DNA of 64,000 nt from Lysobacterales bacterium. GTDB taxonomy: Bacteria > Pseudomonadota > Gammaproteobacteria > Xanthomonadales > Rhodanobacteraceae. The stretch is from assembly GCA_021324945.1 (NCBI GenBank), contig JAJPID010000012.1:1-64000 (forward strand), written 5' to 3'. Shown piece after piece: positions 37,058-49,400 of this stretch (within the stretch, counting starts at the first letter, position 1; each line of letters opens with the position of its first letter). The notes under the pieces are model-generated. The model did not search any database and was not told the DNA's origin. It saw only the letters and a program-made list of their open reading frames with translations. The translations under genes and the position numbers were made by a program.

Positions 37058-37656
37058 TCCGCGTCCTGCTTGCGGAAGATCAGGCGATGTTGCGCGGCGC
37101 GCTGGCCGCGCTGCTGGCGCTGGAACCCGACGTCGAGGTGCTGGGCAGCGCGCCGGATGGCGAATCGGCATGGCGCGAATTGCAACGGTTGAAACCCGAT
37201 GTGCTGATTTCCGACATCGAGATGCCGGGCCTCACCGGGCTGGAACTGGCGCAGCGCATCCAGCGGCACGAATTGCCGATCAAGGTGATCATCGTCACCA
37301 CTTTCGCGCGTTCGGGCTATCTGCGCCGCGCGCTTGAAGCAGGGGTCAGCGGTTACCTGTTGAAGGATGCGCCGGCCGAACAACTCGCAGAAGCGGTGCG
37401 CAGCGTGCATCGTGGCGGCCGTGCGATCGATCCACAACTCGCGCTGGAAGCCTGGTCAGAAGGCGATCCGCTCAACGACCGCGAACGTCAAGTGCTGCGG
37501 CTCGCGGGCGAGGGGCAATCTGCTGGCCAAATCGCCGCGCAATTGAATCTTTCACACGGCACCGTGCGCAACTATCTTTCCGAAGCGATCGGCAAACTCG
37601 GCGTCGGCAACCGCATCGAGGCGTACCGGCTGGCGCGGCAGAAGGGGTGGTTGTAG
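37054..37656 (+). CDS. NarL/FixJ-family response regulator (DesR/YvfU-like)
   Basis: A 200-residue regulator. The receiver domain (1-120) has the acidic pair E8/D9, the phospho-acceptor D54 in LISDIEMPG and the lysine in YLLKDAP. A LuxR-type helix-turn-helix follows (about 138-200, LNDRERQVLRLAGEG, AAQLNLSHGTVRNYLSEAIGKLG). It should be phosphorylated by the upstream kinase and control the adjacent ABC exporter. The stop codon lies inside the left arm of a 20-bp inverted repeat. Confidence 0.93.
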   Translation: MIRVLLAEDQAMLRGALAALLALEPDVEVLGSAPDGESAWRELQRLKPDVLISDIEMPGLTGLELAQRIQRHELPIKVIIVTTFARSGYLRRALEAGVSGYLLKDAPAEQLAEAVRSVHRGGRAIDPQLALEAWSEGDPLNDRERQVLRLAGEGQSAGQIAAQLNLSHGTVRNYLSEAIGKLGVGNRIEAYRLARQKGWL

Positions 37657-37703
37657 CCAAGCGCACGCGATACCTTGAATGGCATCGCGTGCGCTTGGCT
37701 ACA
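37652..37703 (+). terminator. perfect 20-bp inverted repeat after the response regulator
   Basis: TGTAGCCAAGCGCACGCGAT (37652-37671) is exactly complementary to ATCGCGTGCGCTTGGCTACA (37684-37703), with a 12-base loop. The left arm contains the stop codon (37654-37656). A stem this long and G/C-rich would block 3' exonucleases and may aid termination, but no U-tract follows, so an intrinsic terminator is not certain. It could also be a dispersed element or a protein target. Confidence 0.5.
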
Positions 37704-37827
37704 GGTAAGCCACGGACGGCGAACGGCAGAGCGCCAACGAGGGGTGCTTGCCATGCGAACTTGATCGGTACGTTGAAACGCCCGCAGCCCGCGCGCAGAA
37801 TGCCCACGATCTTCCAGGGGACCAACG

Positions 37828-39627
37828 ATGCGATTCCACGCCGCGTGCAGTTGCCTGCTTGCCGTCTCGATCGCCGCGTTGACCGCTGCCGCGCCCATCG
37901 CCGGCTTTCCGCCGAAACTTCAGCCCGCCGATCTGGTGCTGCGCGATGGCGCGATCGCCACGCTCGATCCGTTGCAACCGCAAGTGCAGGCGATCGCGAT
38001 TCACGACGGTCGCATCGAAGCCATCGGCAGCAACGCGGAAATCGTGCGCTACATCGGCGCGAAAACGCAGACGCTCGATCTGCATGGCGCGTTCGTCACG
38101 CCCGGTTTCATGGAAGGCCACGGCCATCTGATCGGTACCGGCTCTTCGCTGATGGAACTCGACCTCGGCAAGGCGTCGAACTGGGACGCGATCGTGGCTA
38201 TGGTGAAAGATGCCGTCGCGAAAGCCAAACCGGGCGAGTGGATCGTCGGCGCGGGCTGGCACGAGGGCAAATGGAAGCCGGCGCCGCAGCCAAACGTCGA
38301 AGGTCTGCCGCTGCCGGCGAGTTTGAATGCGGTGTCGCCGAATAATCCGGTAATGCTGGACCACGTCAGCGGTCACGGCACGTACGCCAATGCGCTCGCG
38401 CTGGAACTCGCCGGCATCACGCGCGACACGCCTGATCCACCCGGCGGCACCATCGTGCGCGACAAACAGGGGAATCCCATCGGCATGCTCCGCGACACCG
38501 CGGCCGATCCGGTGGTGGCCGCCTATCGACGCTACCTTGCCAAGCTGCCGCCGCAGGAAGTGGAACGGCGCCGCGAACGCGCGCTGCAACTCGCGCTGCA
38601 GAACGAAGTCAGCAAGGGCATCACCGGCTTCGTCGACATGGGCGAGGATTTCAAGACGCTCGAGTGGGTGAAGCGGCAGGCTGACAATGGCTTTCCGCTG
38701 CGGCTGTACGTCAATGTGGCCGGCGAATCGGTCGATGCGCTCGACAGGCAGCTCGCGCAGCATCGCAACGCAGGCTACGCCGACGATCATTTCACGGTGC
38801 TCGGCATCGGCGAGGTGCTCTCCGATGGCGCGCTGGGCACGCGCAGCGCCCTGATGCTGCACCCCTACAGCGATACACCCAACATCACCGGCAAGAACGT
38901 GGTGCCGATGGCCGACATCGAACGCATGGGAAGAATCGCCGCGCGAGACGGCATGCAACTTTCCGTGCACGCGATCGGCGACCGTGCCAACCGCGAGGTG
39001 CTGGATCTTTTCCAGAGAATCTTCGAGCAGGATCCGGCCGCGCACGCGTTGCGCTGGCGCATCGAGCACGCGCAGCACCTTGACCCCGTCGACGTCCCGC
39101 GCTTCGCGCAACTCGGCGTGATCGCCTCGATGCAATCGATCCACGCGTGTTCCGATGCGCCAGTGGTGGTACCGCGCCTGGGTGAGCAGCGCGCAAAGCA
39201 GGGCGCTTACGTGTGGCACTCGCTGATCGAGAGCGGCGCGATGGTACTGGACGGCAGCGACACGCCGGTGGAGGATACCAACCCGATCGCGGGCTTTTAT
39301 TGCGCCGTCACGCGCCGCGAAGGCAACGGCAAGCTGTTTTTTCCGGAGCAGGTGAAGACGCGCGAAGAGGCGTTGCGCGACTACACCTGGAACAACGCCT
39401 ATGCCGTATACGAAGACAAGGATCTGGGTTCGCTCACCGTCGGCAAGCGCGCCGACATGGACGTGTTTTCGGGAAATCTCCTGACGATTCCCGCTGCCGA
39501 CATTCTGCGCACGCGCGTGCTTTACACCATAGTAGGCGGCAAGGTCGTCTACAAGAAGGACGGCGCGGAGAACTGGCGCAGCGGACAATGGTTCGAACCG
39601 ATGCCCGAGTTTGATCACGTGGATTGA
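37828..39627 (+). CDS. exported YtcJ-like amidohydrolase
   Basis: A 599-residue metal-dependent hydrolase of the amidohydrolase superfamily, YtcJ/amidohydrolase_3 type. A signal peptide (about 1-25, CSCLLAVSIAALTAAAPIAG) suggests a periplasmic location. The metal site starts with GFMEGHGHLIG. HAIGDRANREVLDLF and the EHAQHLDP histidine fall in the barrel, and LDGSDTPVEDTNP near the C-terminus carries the conserved Asp. The family hydrolyses amide or related bonds of various small molecules; the substrate is unknown. AGGGG lies nine bases before the ATG. Confidence 0.88.
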   Translation: MRFHAACSCLLAVSIAALTAAAPIAGFPPKLQPADLVLRDGAIATLDPLQPQVQAIAIHDGRIEAIGSNAEIVRYIGAKTQTLDLHGAFVTPGFMEGHGHLIGTGSSLMELDLGKASNWDAIVAMVKDAVAKAKPGEWIVGAGWHEGKWKPAPQPNVEGLPLPASLNAVSPNNPVMLDHVSGHGTYANALALELAGITRDTPDPPGGTIVRDKQGNPIGMLRDTAADPVVAAYRRYLAKLPPQEVERRRERALQLALQNEVSKGITGFVDMGEDFKTLEWVKRQADNGFPLRLYVNVAGESVDALDRQLAQHRNAGYADDHFTVLGIGEVLSDGALGTRSALMLHPYSDTPNITGKNVVPMADIERMGRIAARDGMQLSVHAIGDRANREVLDLFQRIFEQDPAAHALRWRIEHAQHLDPVDVPRFAQLGVIASMQSIHACSDAPVVVPRLGEQRAKQGAYVWHSLIESGAMVLDGSDTPVEDTNPIAGFYCAVTRREGNGKLFFPEQVKTREEALRDYTWNNAYAVYEDKDLGSLTVGKRADMDVFSGNLLTIPAADILRTRVLYTIVGGKVVYKKDGAENWRSGQWFEPMPEFDHVD

Positions 39628-39655
39628 ATGGCAGGGAGAAAAGCTCGCCTACAAT
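39624..39655 (+). promoter_or_regulatory. candidate queA promoter
   Basis: TACAAT at 39650-39655 is a good -10 about 30 bases before the queA GTG. The best upstream hexamer is TTGAAT at 39624-39629, but the 20-base spacer is long. The promoter begins inside the last codons of the amidohydrolase gene. Only the -10 is convincing. Confidence 0.4.
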
Positions 39656-39685
39656 GCGCCCTCGCTGCTCATCCCTAGCTGTTGC

Positions 39686-41853
<2,168 letters not shown>

Positions 41854-41930
41854 ATGAAGCGACGAAGCCGAGTCCAGGCGTGTGTCGGACTCAGGTTGCT
41901 CTGACAAGTTCAGGGGGAACTTTTCCAGAG

Positions 41931-43586
41931 CTATGAATAACTATCCGTCGCCAGCGAACGCGCATCCGGCAGCGCGTCGTTGCGCGCCCGGTTCAAACCG
42001 TGCGCGCAGAAACGGCGTAGCGCCGAGAGTGGGCGCGGATCGGCTTGCGCGCGCAGCGACCATGCCGCATGCCGCGCCAGCAGTGCGGCGGCGAACGCAC
42101 GCGCGCAGGTCATGGCGATGCCACGCGCGGCGGCTTCATTGTCCGCGCCGCGCAAGCGCGCTTCCGCCGAAGCGATCGCGTCTTGCGAGAGTTGCGTTAC
42201 TGAAGCGAATTCATTGCCTTGCGCCTGCGCCAACAGGCTGCGTTGCGCGTTGCGCAGCACCGTAATGCCGTGCTTTGCAAGCGTTTGCATCGCATCCAGC
42301 GCCTGCACATTGCTCGCGCCTTCCCAGATCGGAAACACCTGCGCGTCGCGCAGCAATTGCGCGATGCCGGCATCTTCCAGATAGCCCATTCCGCCGAACG
42401 CCTCGACGGTGTCGGACGCGATGCGCACCGCGAGTTTGCCCGTCCACAATTTCACGAGCGGCAGCAAGAGTCGGAACAACTGCTGTTGATGTTCGTCGGC
42501 CTGACGCATTTGGATTCGGCCCAACAACTCCGCGGTGTAGAACACCAGATGGAACGCGGCCTCGAACTCGGCCTGCATCGACGCCAGCATGTCCACGTAC
42601 AGGGGCTGCTCGATCAGCGCCTTGCCGAACACCACGCGCCGTTGCGCGTAGTCGCGCGTGAGCGCGATGCAGCGGCGCATCGTCGCCAGCGCGCCGATCG
42701 AATTCCACAGGCGCGTCACCTGCAGCACCGGCACGATCGCGCGAACGCCGTGCATCGGTTCGCCAACCAGCGTTGCGGCCGCGCCTTCGAGGTGGATTTC
42801 CGCGGTCGGCAATTCGCGCGTGCCGAGCTTGTCCTTCAAGCGGTCGATGCGGATGCCGTTCCACCCGCCGCGCTCATCGCGCGTTTCCAGATAGAACAGC
42901 GCGAGGCCTTCGCTGCCGGGCGGATTCCCTTCGGGCCGCGCCAGCGCCAGCGCGGCGTCGGAATTGATCGCAGAGGTGAACCACTTGCGGCCGGACAAGC
43001 GCCAGCCACCGTGCTCATCGCGATGTGCGATGGTTTCCGTGTTGCCGACATCTGAACCGCCGGCGTTCTCGGTCATCCATTGCCCGGCGATCCAGAATTT
43101 GGCCGGATCGCGCGAGAGGAAGTGCGGCAGCGCGCGTTCGTTGAGCGCGCGATTCTCCGCGGCCTTCAACGCGGTCGCCACGCCGTCGGTCATCGCCAGC
43201 GGACAGGTGTAGAACTCGCTGGCGACGTGATAGAGATACGCCAGCGCGAATTGCTGCACGCGCGCGTGCGCGCCGAGGTTTGCGTCGTGGCCGGTAGCGA
43301 TCAGACCATGACGCGCGGCCAGGCCCGGGCCTTCGCGCCAAACATGCGTCAGTTCGATGCGATCGACGCGCCGTCCCCATGCGTCCCAGCGCGTCAAGCC
43401 CGGCTCTTCGCGCGCGCTGCTCGTGCGGCGGCGCCATGCCAGCACGGCGTGTTCGCCCAGTGCATCGAGCGCGCCTTCCGCGCTGTGCAATTGCTGCGGC
43501 GGCAGCACGCGGCGCAAATACGAACGCAGCACGCGATCTTCGCGATATTGGTTGCCGAGTTGCGGCGCAGACTGGATGAAAGACAC
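41931..43586 (-). CDS. AidB-like acyl-CoA dehydrogenase family protein
   Basis: A 551-residue flavoprotein. AGQWMTENAGGSDVGNTET and the WFTSAINSDAALALARPEG segment form the acyl-CoA dehydrogenase FAD/substrate core. DTVEAFGGMGYLEDAGIAQLLRDAQVFPIWEGASNVQALD carries the late FAD-binding and catalytic region. The long N-terminus and the C-terminal helical extension of about 100 residues match the AidB/ACAD11 branch. E. coli AidB is part of the adaptive response to alkylation; the enzymatic role here is not certain. It is 9 bases upstream of the DUF2069 gene end, so the three minus-strand genes may form one unit. Confidence 0.87.
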   Translation of the reverse strand: MSFIQSAPQLGNQYREDRVLRSYLRRVLPPQQLHSAEGALDALGEHAVLAWRRRTSSAREEPGLTRWDAWGRRVDRIELTHVWREGPGLAARHGLIATGHDANLGAHARVQQFALAYLYHVASEFYTCPLAMTDGVATALKAAENRALNERALPHFLSRDPAKFWIAGQWMTENAGGSDVGNTETIAHRDEHGGWRLSGRKWFTSAINSDAALALARPEGNPPGSEGLALFYLETRDERGGWNGIRIDRLKDKLGTRELPTAEIHLEGAAATLVGEPMHGVRAIVPVLQVTRLWNSIGALATMRRCIALTRDYAQRRVVFGKALIEQPLYVDMLASMQAEFEAAFHLVFYTAELLGRIQMRQADEHQQQLFRLLLPLVKLWTGKLAVRIASDTVEAFGGMGYLEDAGIAQLLRDAQVFPIWEGASNVQALDAMQTLAKHGITVLRNAQRSLLAQAQGNEFASVTQLSQDAIASAEARLRGADNEAAARGIAMTCARAFAAALLARHAAWSLRAQADPRPLSALRRFCAHGLNRARNDALPDARSLATDSYS

Positions 43587-43595
43587 GATGCCCCC

Positions 43596-45888
<2,293 letters not shown>

Positions 45889-45889
45889 C

Positions 45890-46156
45890 ATGCCGTGCGC
45901 ATGCTTCATCGTTCGCGGCCGGGTGCAGGGCGTGTTCTTCCGTGCCTCCACACGCGAACAGGCGTTGAAACTTGGCGTCTCCGGTTACGCAAAGAATCTC
46001 GGCAATGGCGACGTGGAAGTGCTGGCGTGCGGGTCGAACGAATCGCTGGACGAATTGCAGCGCTGGTTGCACCGCGGCCCGCCGTCTGCGCGGGTGGAAA
46101 GCGTGACGCGCAAGGCGCTGCCGGATCAGAACCCAAAAGGATTTTCCGTCGCATGA
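45890..46156 (+). CDS. acyP: acylphosphatase
   Basis: This small enzyme hydrolyses carboxyl-phosphate bonds. The 88-residue product has the full ferredoxin-like fold with GRVQGVFFRAST (phosphate loop and catalytic Arg) and GYAKNLGNGDVEV (catalytic Asn). AAGGAGGAG lies at ideal distance from ATG 45890. The stop overlaps the OsmC-family start (ATGA). Confidence 0.95.
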   Translation: MPCACFIVRGRVQGVFFRASTREQALKLGVSGYAKNLGNGDVEVLACGSNESLDELQRWLHRGPPSARVESVTRKALPDQNPKGFSVA

Positions 46157-46647
46157 GCAAACAACACCGCTACACCGCGACTGTCCGCTGGATCGGCAAT
46201 ACCGGCACGGGCACGCAAACGTATCGCGGTTACAAGCGTGATCACATGGTCGAAGCCGAAGGCAAGCCAACGATCGCGGGCTCTTCCGACCCGCACTTCC
46301 GCGGCGATGCTGCACGCTGGAATCCGGAAGAACTGCTGGTCGCCGCGCTTGCCTCCTGCCATCAGCTCGCATATCTGCATCTGTGCGCGGACGCCGGCGT
46401 GGTGGTCACCGTATATGAGGACCGCGCCGAAGGCGTAATGTCCGAGAACGCCGATGGCAGCGGAGAATTCACGCGCGTGGTGTTGCGCCCGCATGTCACG
46501 ATCCGCGCAGGCAACGCGCAACTCGCGCGCGAGCTGCACCATCGCGCACACGCGCTGTGCTTCATTGCGCGCTCGGTGAACTTTTTGGTGGAGTGCGAGC
46601 CGGCGATCAGAACCGAAGCGAACGATCCACAGCCCGCTTCGATTTGA
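46153..46647 (+). CDS. OsmC-family peroxide/organic-hydroperoxide protein
   Basis: A 164-residue OsmC-like protein. The N-terminal strands (YTATVRWIGNTGTGT) lead to the conserved NPEELLVAALASCHQLAYLHLCADAG helix carrying the first redox Cys (ASCH). LCFIARSVNFLVECEP is the late block, where the second Cys is expected (HALCFIA). It probably detoxifies hydroperoxides using thiols. It overlaps acyP by four bases. A family C palindromic repeat lies five bases after its stop. Confidence 0.88.
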   Translation: MSKQHRYTATVRWIGNTGTGTQTYRGYKRDHMVEAEGKPTIAGSSDPHFRGDAARWNPEELLVAALASCHQLAYLHLCADAGVVVTVYEDRAEGVMSENADGSGEFTRVVLRPHVTIRAGNAQLARELHHRAHALCFIARSVNFLVECEPAIRTEANDPQPASI

Positions 46648-46651
46648 AAGT

Positions 46652-46669
46652 GCGGCCGAGGACGGCTGC
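46652..46669. repeat. palindromic repeat (family C)
   Basis: GCGGCCGAGGACGGCTGC, preceded by TTTGAAAGT, closely resembles GCGGCCAGGGACGGCCGC at 61555-61572, preceded by TGAAAAGT. Related palindromes lie at 30600-30617 and 55451-55466. All four sit just outside genes. Confidence 0.5.
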
Positions 46670-46820
46670 GTTGCCCGTCTGTTGAAGGCAGGAGCCAATC
46701 GGTTGTGAACATGAAGTTGGAATGGCGTACATGGATGTTCGCATGAACAAGCTCACTTCGCCGGATCGGCCTCCGTGGGTTCCTCTTTGTCGCCCCTGCG
46801 CTGCAAAGGCGCCGCGAGCT

Positions 46821-47837
46821 TTACGATTCGCGCGTGAAACGCGAAAGCGGCAGGCCCAGCCATTCCAGTGCGGCGCCGTGAAACAGCCGCGCACGGTCTC
46901 TATCGCCAAGTCCCAAAGCCTCGATGCCGCTGCCCGGCTCCTGTTCGCCCAGAGGGAAGGGGTAATCCGTGCCCAGCATCACGCGGTCGTACCCGACCAC
47001 ATCCAGCAGATAACGCAAGGCCTGCGGGTCGTGCACGCAGGAATCGAAGAACAATCGCGAAAAATACTCGCGCGGGTTGCGCGCGTTGTCGGTGGCGACC
47101 AGATCGGGCCGCATCTTGAAGCCATGTTCGATGCGGCCGATGGTGAAGGGGAAACTGCCGCCGCCGTGCGCGAAGGCGACGCGCAAGGATGGCAACCGTT
47201 CCAGCACGCCGCCGAAGATCAGCGAACACGCCGCGCGCGATTGTTCTGCGGGCATGCCGACCAGCCACGGTAGCCAGTATTTCGGCATCGTGTCCGTGCC
47301 CATCATGTCCCAGGGATGCACCAGGATCGCTGCGCCCAGATCGGCCGCGGCCTCGAAGAACGGAAACAATTCGCTCGCATCCAGATTCCACTTGTTGCAG
47401 TGCGAACCGATCTGCACGCCTTGCAATCCGAGTTGCTCGACACAGCGTTCCATCTCCTCGATCGCCAGACGCGGCGATTGCAGCGGCACCGTGCCGATAC
47501 CGGCGTAGTGCTGCGGGTAGTTGCGGCAGATTTCCGCGGTGTGTTCGTTCAACGCGCGATGCAATTCAAGCGCTTGATTGGGTTTCGCCCAGTACGAAAA
47601 CAGCACCGGCACGGTGGAAACCACCTGCACGTCCACGCCGTGCTGCCGGTATTCTTGGATGCGATATTCGGCATCGAATGCGTTCTTCCACACTTCGCGG
47701 AAGAATTTGCCGTCCTTGTAAATACGATGGTGTCCCCCCGAACGCACCATCACCGGAAAGCGGTCGTCACCGTATTTGCGCGCGAGATCCGGCCACTGCG
47801 GCGGCAGGATATGCGCGTGAGTGTCGATTTTGAGCAT
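46821..47837 (-). CDS. ACMSD-type amidohydrolase (aminocarboxymuconate-semialdehyde decarboxylase family)
   Basis: The 338-residue protein closely follows bacterial ACMSD. IDTHAHILPP has the first zinc histidines (H7, H9), followed by VDVQVVSTVPVLFSYWAKPNQA, GVQIGSH, ILVHPWDMMGTDTMPKYWLPWLVGMP, FAHGGGSFPFTIGRI and MLGTDYPFPLGEQ (conserved Asp). ACMSD decarboxylates 2-amino-3-carboxymuconate 6-semialdehyde made by 3-hydroxyanthranilate dioxygenase; that enzyme is encoded 3.7 kb away on the same strand. The pairing supports the assignment. Confidence 0.88.
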   Translation of the reverse strand: MLKIDTHAHILPPQWPDLARKYGDDRFPVMVRSGGHHRIYKDGKFFREVWKNAFDAEYRIQEYRQHGVDVQVVSTVPVLFSYWAKPNQALELHRALNEHTAEICRNYPQHYAGIGTVPLQSPRLAIEEMERCVEQLGLQGVQIGSHCNKWNLDASELFPFFEAAADLGAAILVHPWDMMGTDTMPKYWLPWLVGMPAEQSRAACSLIFGGVLERLPSLRVAFAHGGGSFPFTIGRIEHGFKMRPDLVATDNARNPREYFSRLFFDSCVHDPQALRYLLDVVGYDRVMLGTDYPFPLGEQEPGSGIEALGLGDRDRARLFHGAALEWLGLPLSRFTRES

Positions 47838-47898
47838 GCGGCAAGTTTAACCGCATCGCTCCGGACAACGAGAACGGCGTGGACACTCGAATCGGCTT

Positions 47899-48582
47899 TC
47901 AACTGCTCGCGCGTTCTGGGGATCTGGACTCCAGCAGCCGCTTCGCCAGCGGCAGCGCGAGCGCGACGCCCACCAGTTGGGCAATGATGAAACCCGGTAC
48001 GTCGATTGGGCGGAGGCCGGCGAAGGTGGTGGTGAACGCGCGTGCAATCGTCACCGCCGGATTCGCGAAAGCGGTGGATGCGGTGAACCAGTATGCGGTC
48101 GCGACATAGGCGCCGACCAGTGCGGGCAATTGCGCAGGCCGCGCCCGATGGCCGAGCAGAATGGTGAGCAGCAGGCCGATGGTGGCGATGGTTTCGCTCA
48201 GCCAGATGCCCGGACCGCTGCGCAGCTTCGTTCCCCACGTGACGGGATCGAGTCCGAACATCAGATGCACCGTCATCACGCCGATAATCGCGCCCACGAT
48301 TTGCAGGGGCAAATACGCGAACATCTCGCGCCAAGTGATCGCCTTGCGCAAGGCCAGCGCCAGACTGACCGCGGGATTGAAGTGCGCGCCTGAGATCGGC
48401 GCGAACAGCACGATCAGCACATAGAGCGCAAGCCCGGTGGCTGTGCTGTTCGCCAGCAACGCGACCGCTACATTGCCCTGCGACAGCACTTCGCCCATGT
48501 GCCCGGAGCCGACGATTACCATCAGCAAAGCTCCTGTGCCGACGAACTCCGCCAGAGCGCGTGTTCGTAAAGAAATGTTCAT
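47899..48582 (-). CDS. aquaporin/MIP-family channel, likely arsenite route (AqpS-like)
   Basis: A 227-residue channel with six helices and the two NPA motifs, HFNPAVSLA (about residue 67) and FANPAVTIA (about 176). The start overlaps the arsC stop (ATGA), so it is the last gene of arsR-arsC-aqp. In Sinorhizobium meliloti an aquaglyceroporin (AqpS) in the ars operon lets arsenite made by ArsC flow out of the cell. The same role is inferred here because no ArsB or Acr3 pump is present. Confidence 0.88.
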   Translation of the reverse strand: MNISLRTRALAEFVGTGALLMVIVGSGHMGEVLSQGNVAVALLANSTATGLALYVLIVLFAPISGAHFNPAVSLALALRKAITWREMFAYLPLQIVGAIIGVMTVHLMFGLDPVTWGTKLRSGPGIWLSETIATIGLLLTILLGHRARPAQLPALVGAYVATAYWFTASTAFANPAVTIARAFTTTFAGLRPIDVPGFIIAQLVGVALALPLAKRLLESRSPERASS

Positions 48583-48986
48583 CGCGCCGTTCGCAGCCGT
48601 TCGAGCAACGCCAGGACACGGCGCTCGATTTCATCACGTACTGCGCGGAATTCTTCGTCGTTCAGAAGTTTCGGATCGGGCAGCGCCCAATCCTCGCGCA
48701 CCCGCGAAGGCAGCCACGGACACGCATCCCCGCAGCCCATCGTCACGACCGCATCGAAATTCTGATCGGCGAAGTCGCTCAGCGGTTTCGGAACTTGCGC
48801 AGAAATGTCACAGCCGCGCTCCGCCATGAATGCGATCGCGCGCGGATTCACGACTGGCGCGGGTTTTGAGCCTGCGGAATACGCTTCGACAAGATTCGCA
48901 CTATGCATGCGTGCGAAGCCTGCAGCCATTTGGCTGCGGCAAGCGTTCTCGATGCAGACGAACAATACGCGTGGCAGGGCGCTCAT
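48579..48986 (-). CDS. arsC: arsenate reductase, low-molecular-weight phosphatase type
   Basis: A 135-residue ArsC of the LMW-PTPase fold. FVCIENACRSQMAAGFA holds the C-x5-R oxyanion loop (C-IENAC-R). FDAVVTMGCGDACPWLPS supplies the later cysteines, and EDWALPDP the acid Asp. It reduces arsenate to arsenite. ATG 48986 overlaps the arsR stop; a longer upstream frame is not supported. Confidence 0.92.
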   Translation of the reverse strand: MSALPRVLFVCIENACRSQMAAGFARMHSANLVEAYSAGSKPAPVVNPRAIAFMAERGCDISAQVPKPLSDFADQNFDAVVTMGCGDACPWLPSRVREDWALPDPKLLNDEEFRAVRDEIERRVLALLERLRTAR

Positions 48987-49327
48987 CTGTATCTCCGTTT
49001 GCTCCAAGGTTTGGGTGCGCAGACGGGCGCACACGCGGCGAGCGCTCCGCCGCAACAGTTTTCGGTGAGAAAGGCGAGCAGGGCGTTCATGCGAGCGTAG
49101 TCGGCCCGGCAGCGGATACTGCGGCCCTCGCGCACATCGCGCACCAAACCGGCGCGGCGCAGCACGTGCAGATGATTGGTCAGAGTGGCGCCAGGCAGTT
49201 TCAAGCGTCCGCCGATTTCGCCCACGGCCAGACCCTGTTCGCCAGCCTGAACCAGCAGACGGTAAGCCGCCAAACGGGTCTCTTGGGCCAGCGCGGCGAG
49301 CGCGCGTACCGCATACGTTTGTTTCAT
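48983..49327 (-). CDS. arsR: ArsR/SmtB-family arsenical repressor
   Basis: A 114-residue winged-helix repressor. VGEIGGRLKLPGATLTNHLHVLRRAGLV is the DNA-reading domain. The C-terminal ENCCGGALAACAPVCAP cysteines are the probable As(III) site, placed unlike the classic alpha-3 ELCVCDL site. The start codon lies inside a 16-bp palindrome. The predicted transcription start is only a few bases upstream, so the mRNA may be leaderless. It heads arsR-arsC-aqp and should repress its own promoter. Confidence 0.92.
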   Translation of the reverse strand: MKQTYAVRALAALAQETRLAAYRLLVQAGEQGLAVGEIGGRLKLPGATLTNHLHVLRRAGLVRDVREGRSIRCRADYARMNALLAFLTENCCGGALAACAPVCAPKPWSKRRYR

Positions 49328-49364
49328 AATTCCGGAATTATAGAAATATAAATCCGGTTGTCAA
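49326..49364 (-). promoter_or_regulatory. arsR promoter and operator
   Basis: On the minus strand TTGACA (49359-49364) and TATAAT (49337-49342) match the sigma-70 consensus exactly, with a 16-base spacer. A 26-base imperfect inverted repeat (49332-49357, CCGGATTTATA-TTTC-TATAATTCCGG, one mismatched pair) spans spacer and -10. A perfect 16-bp palindrome ATAATTCCGGAATTAT (49326-49341) overlaps the -10 and the ATG. Either is a good ArsR operator. Confidence 0.8.
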
Positions 49365-49400
49365 AAGTACCTGCCGCGGCTCTTGCGTGTCCGCCGCGCT

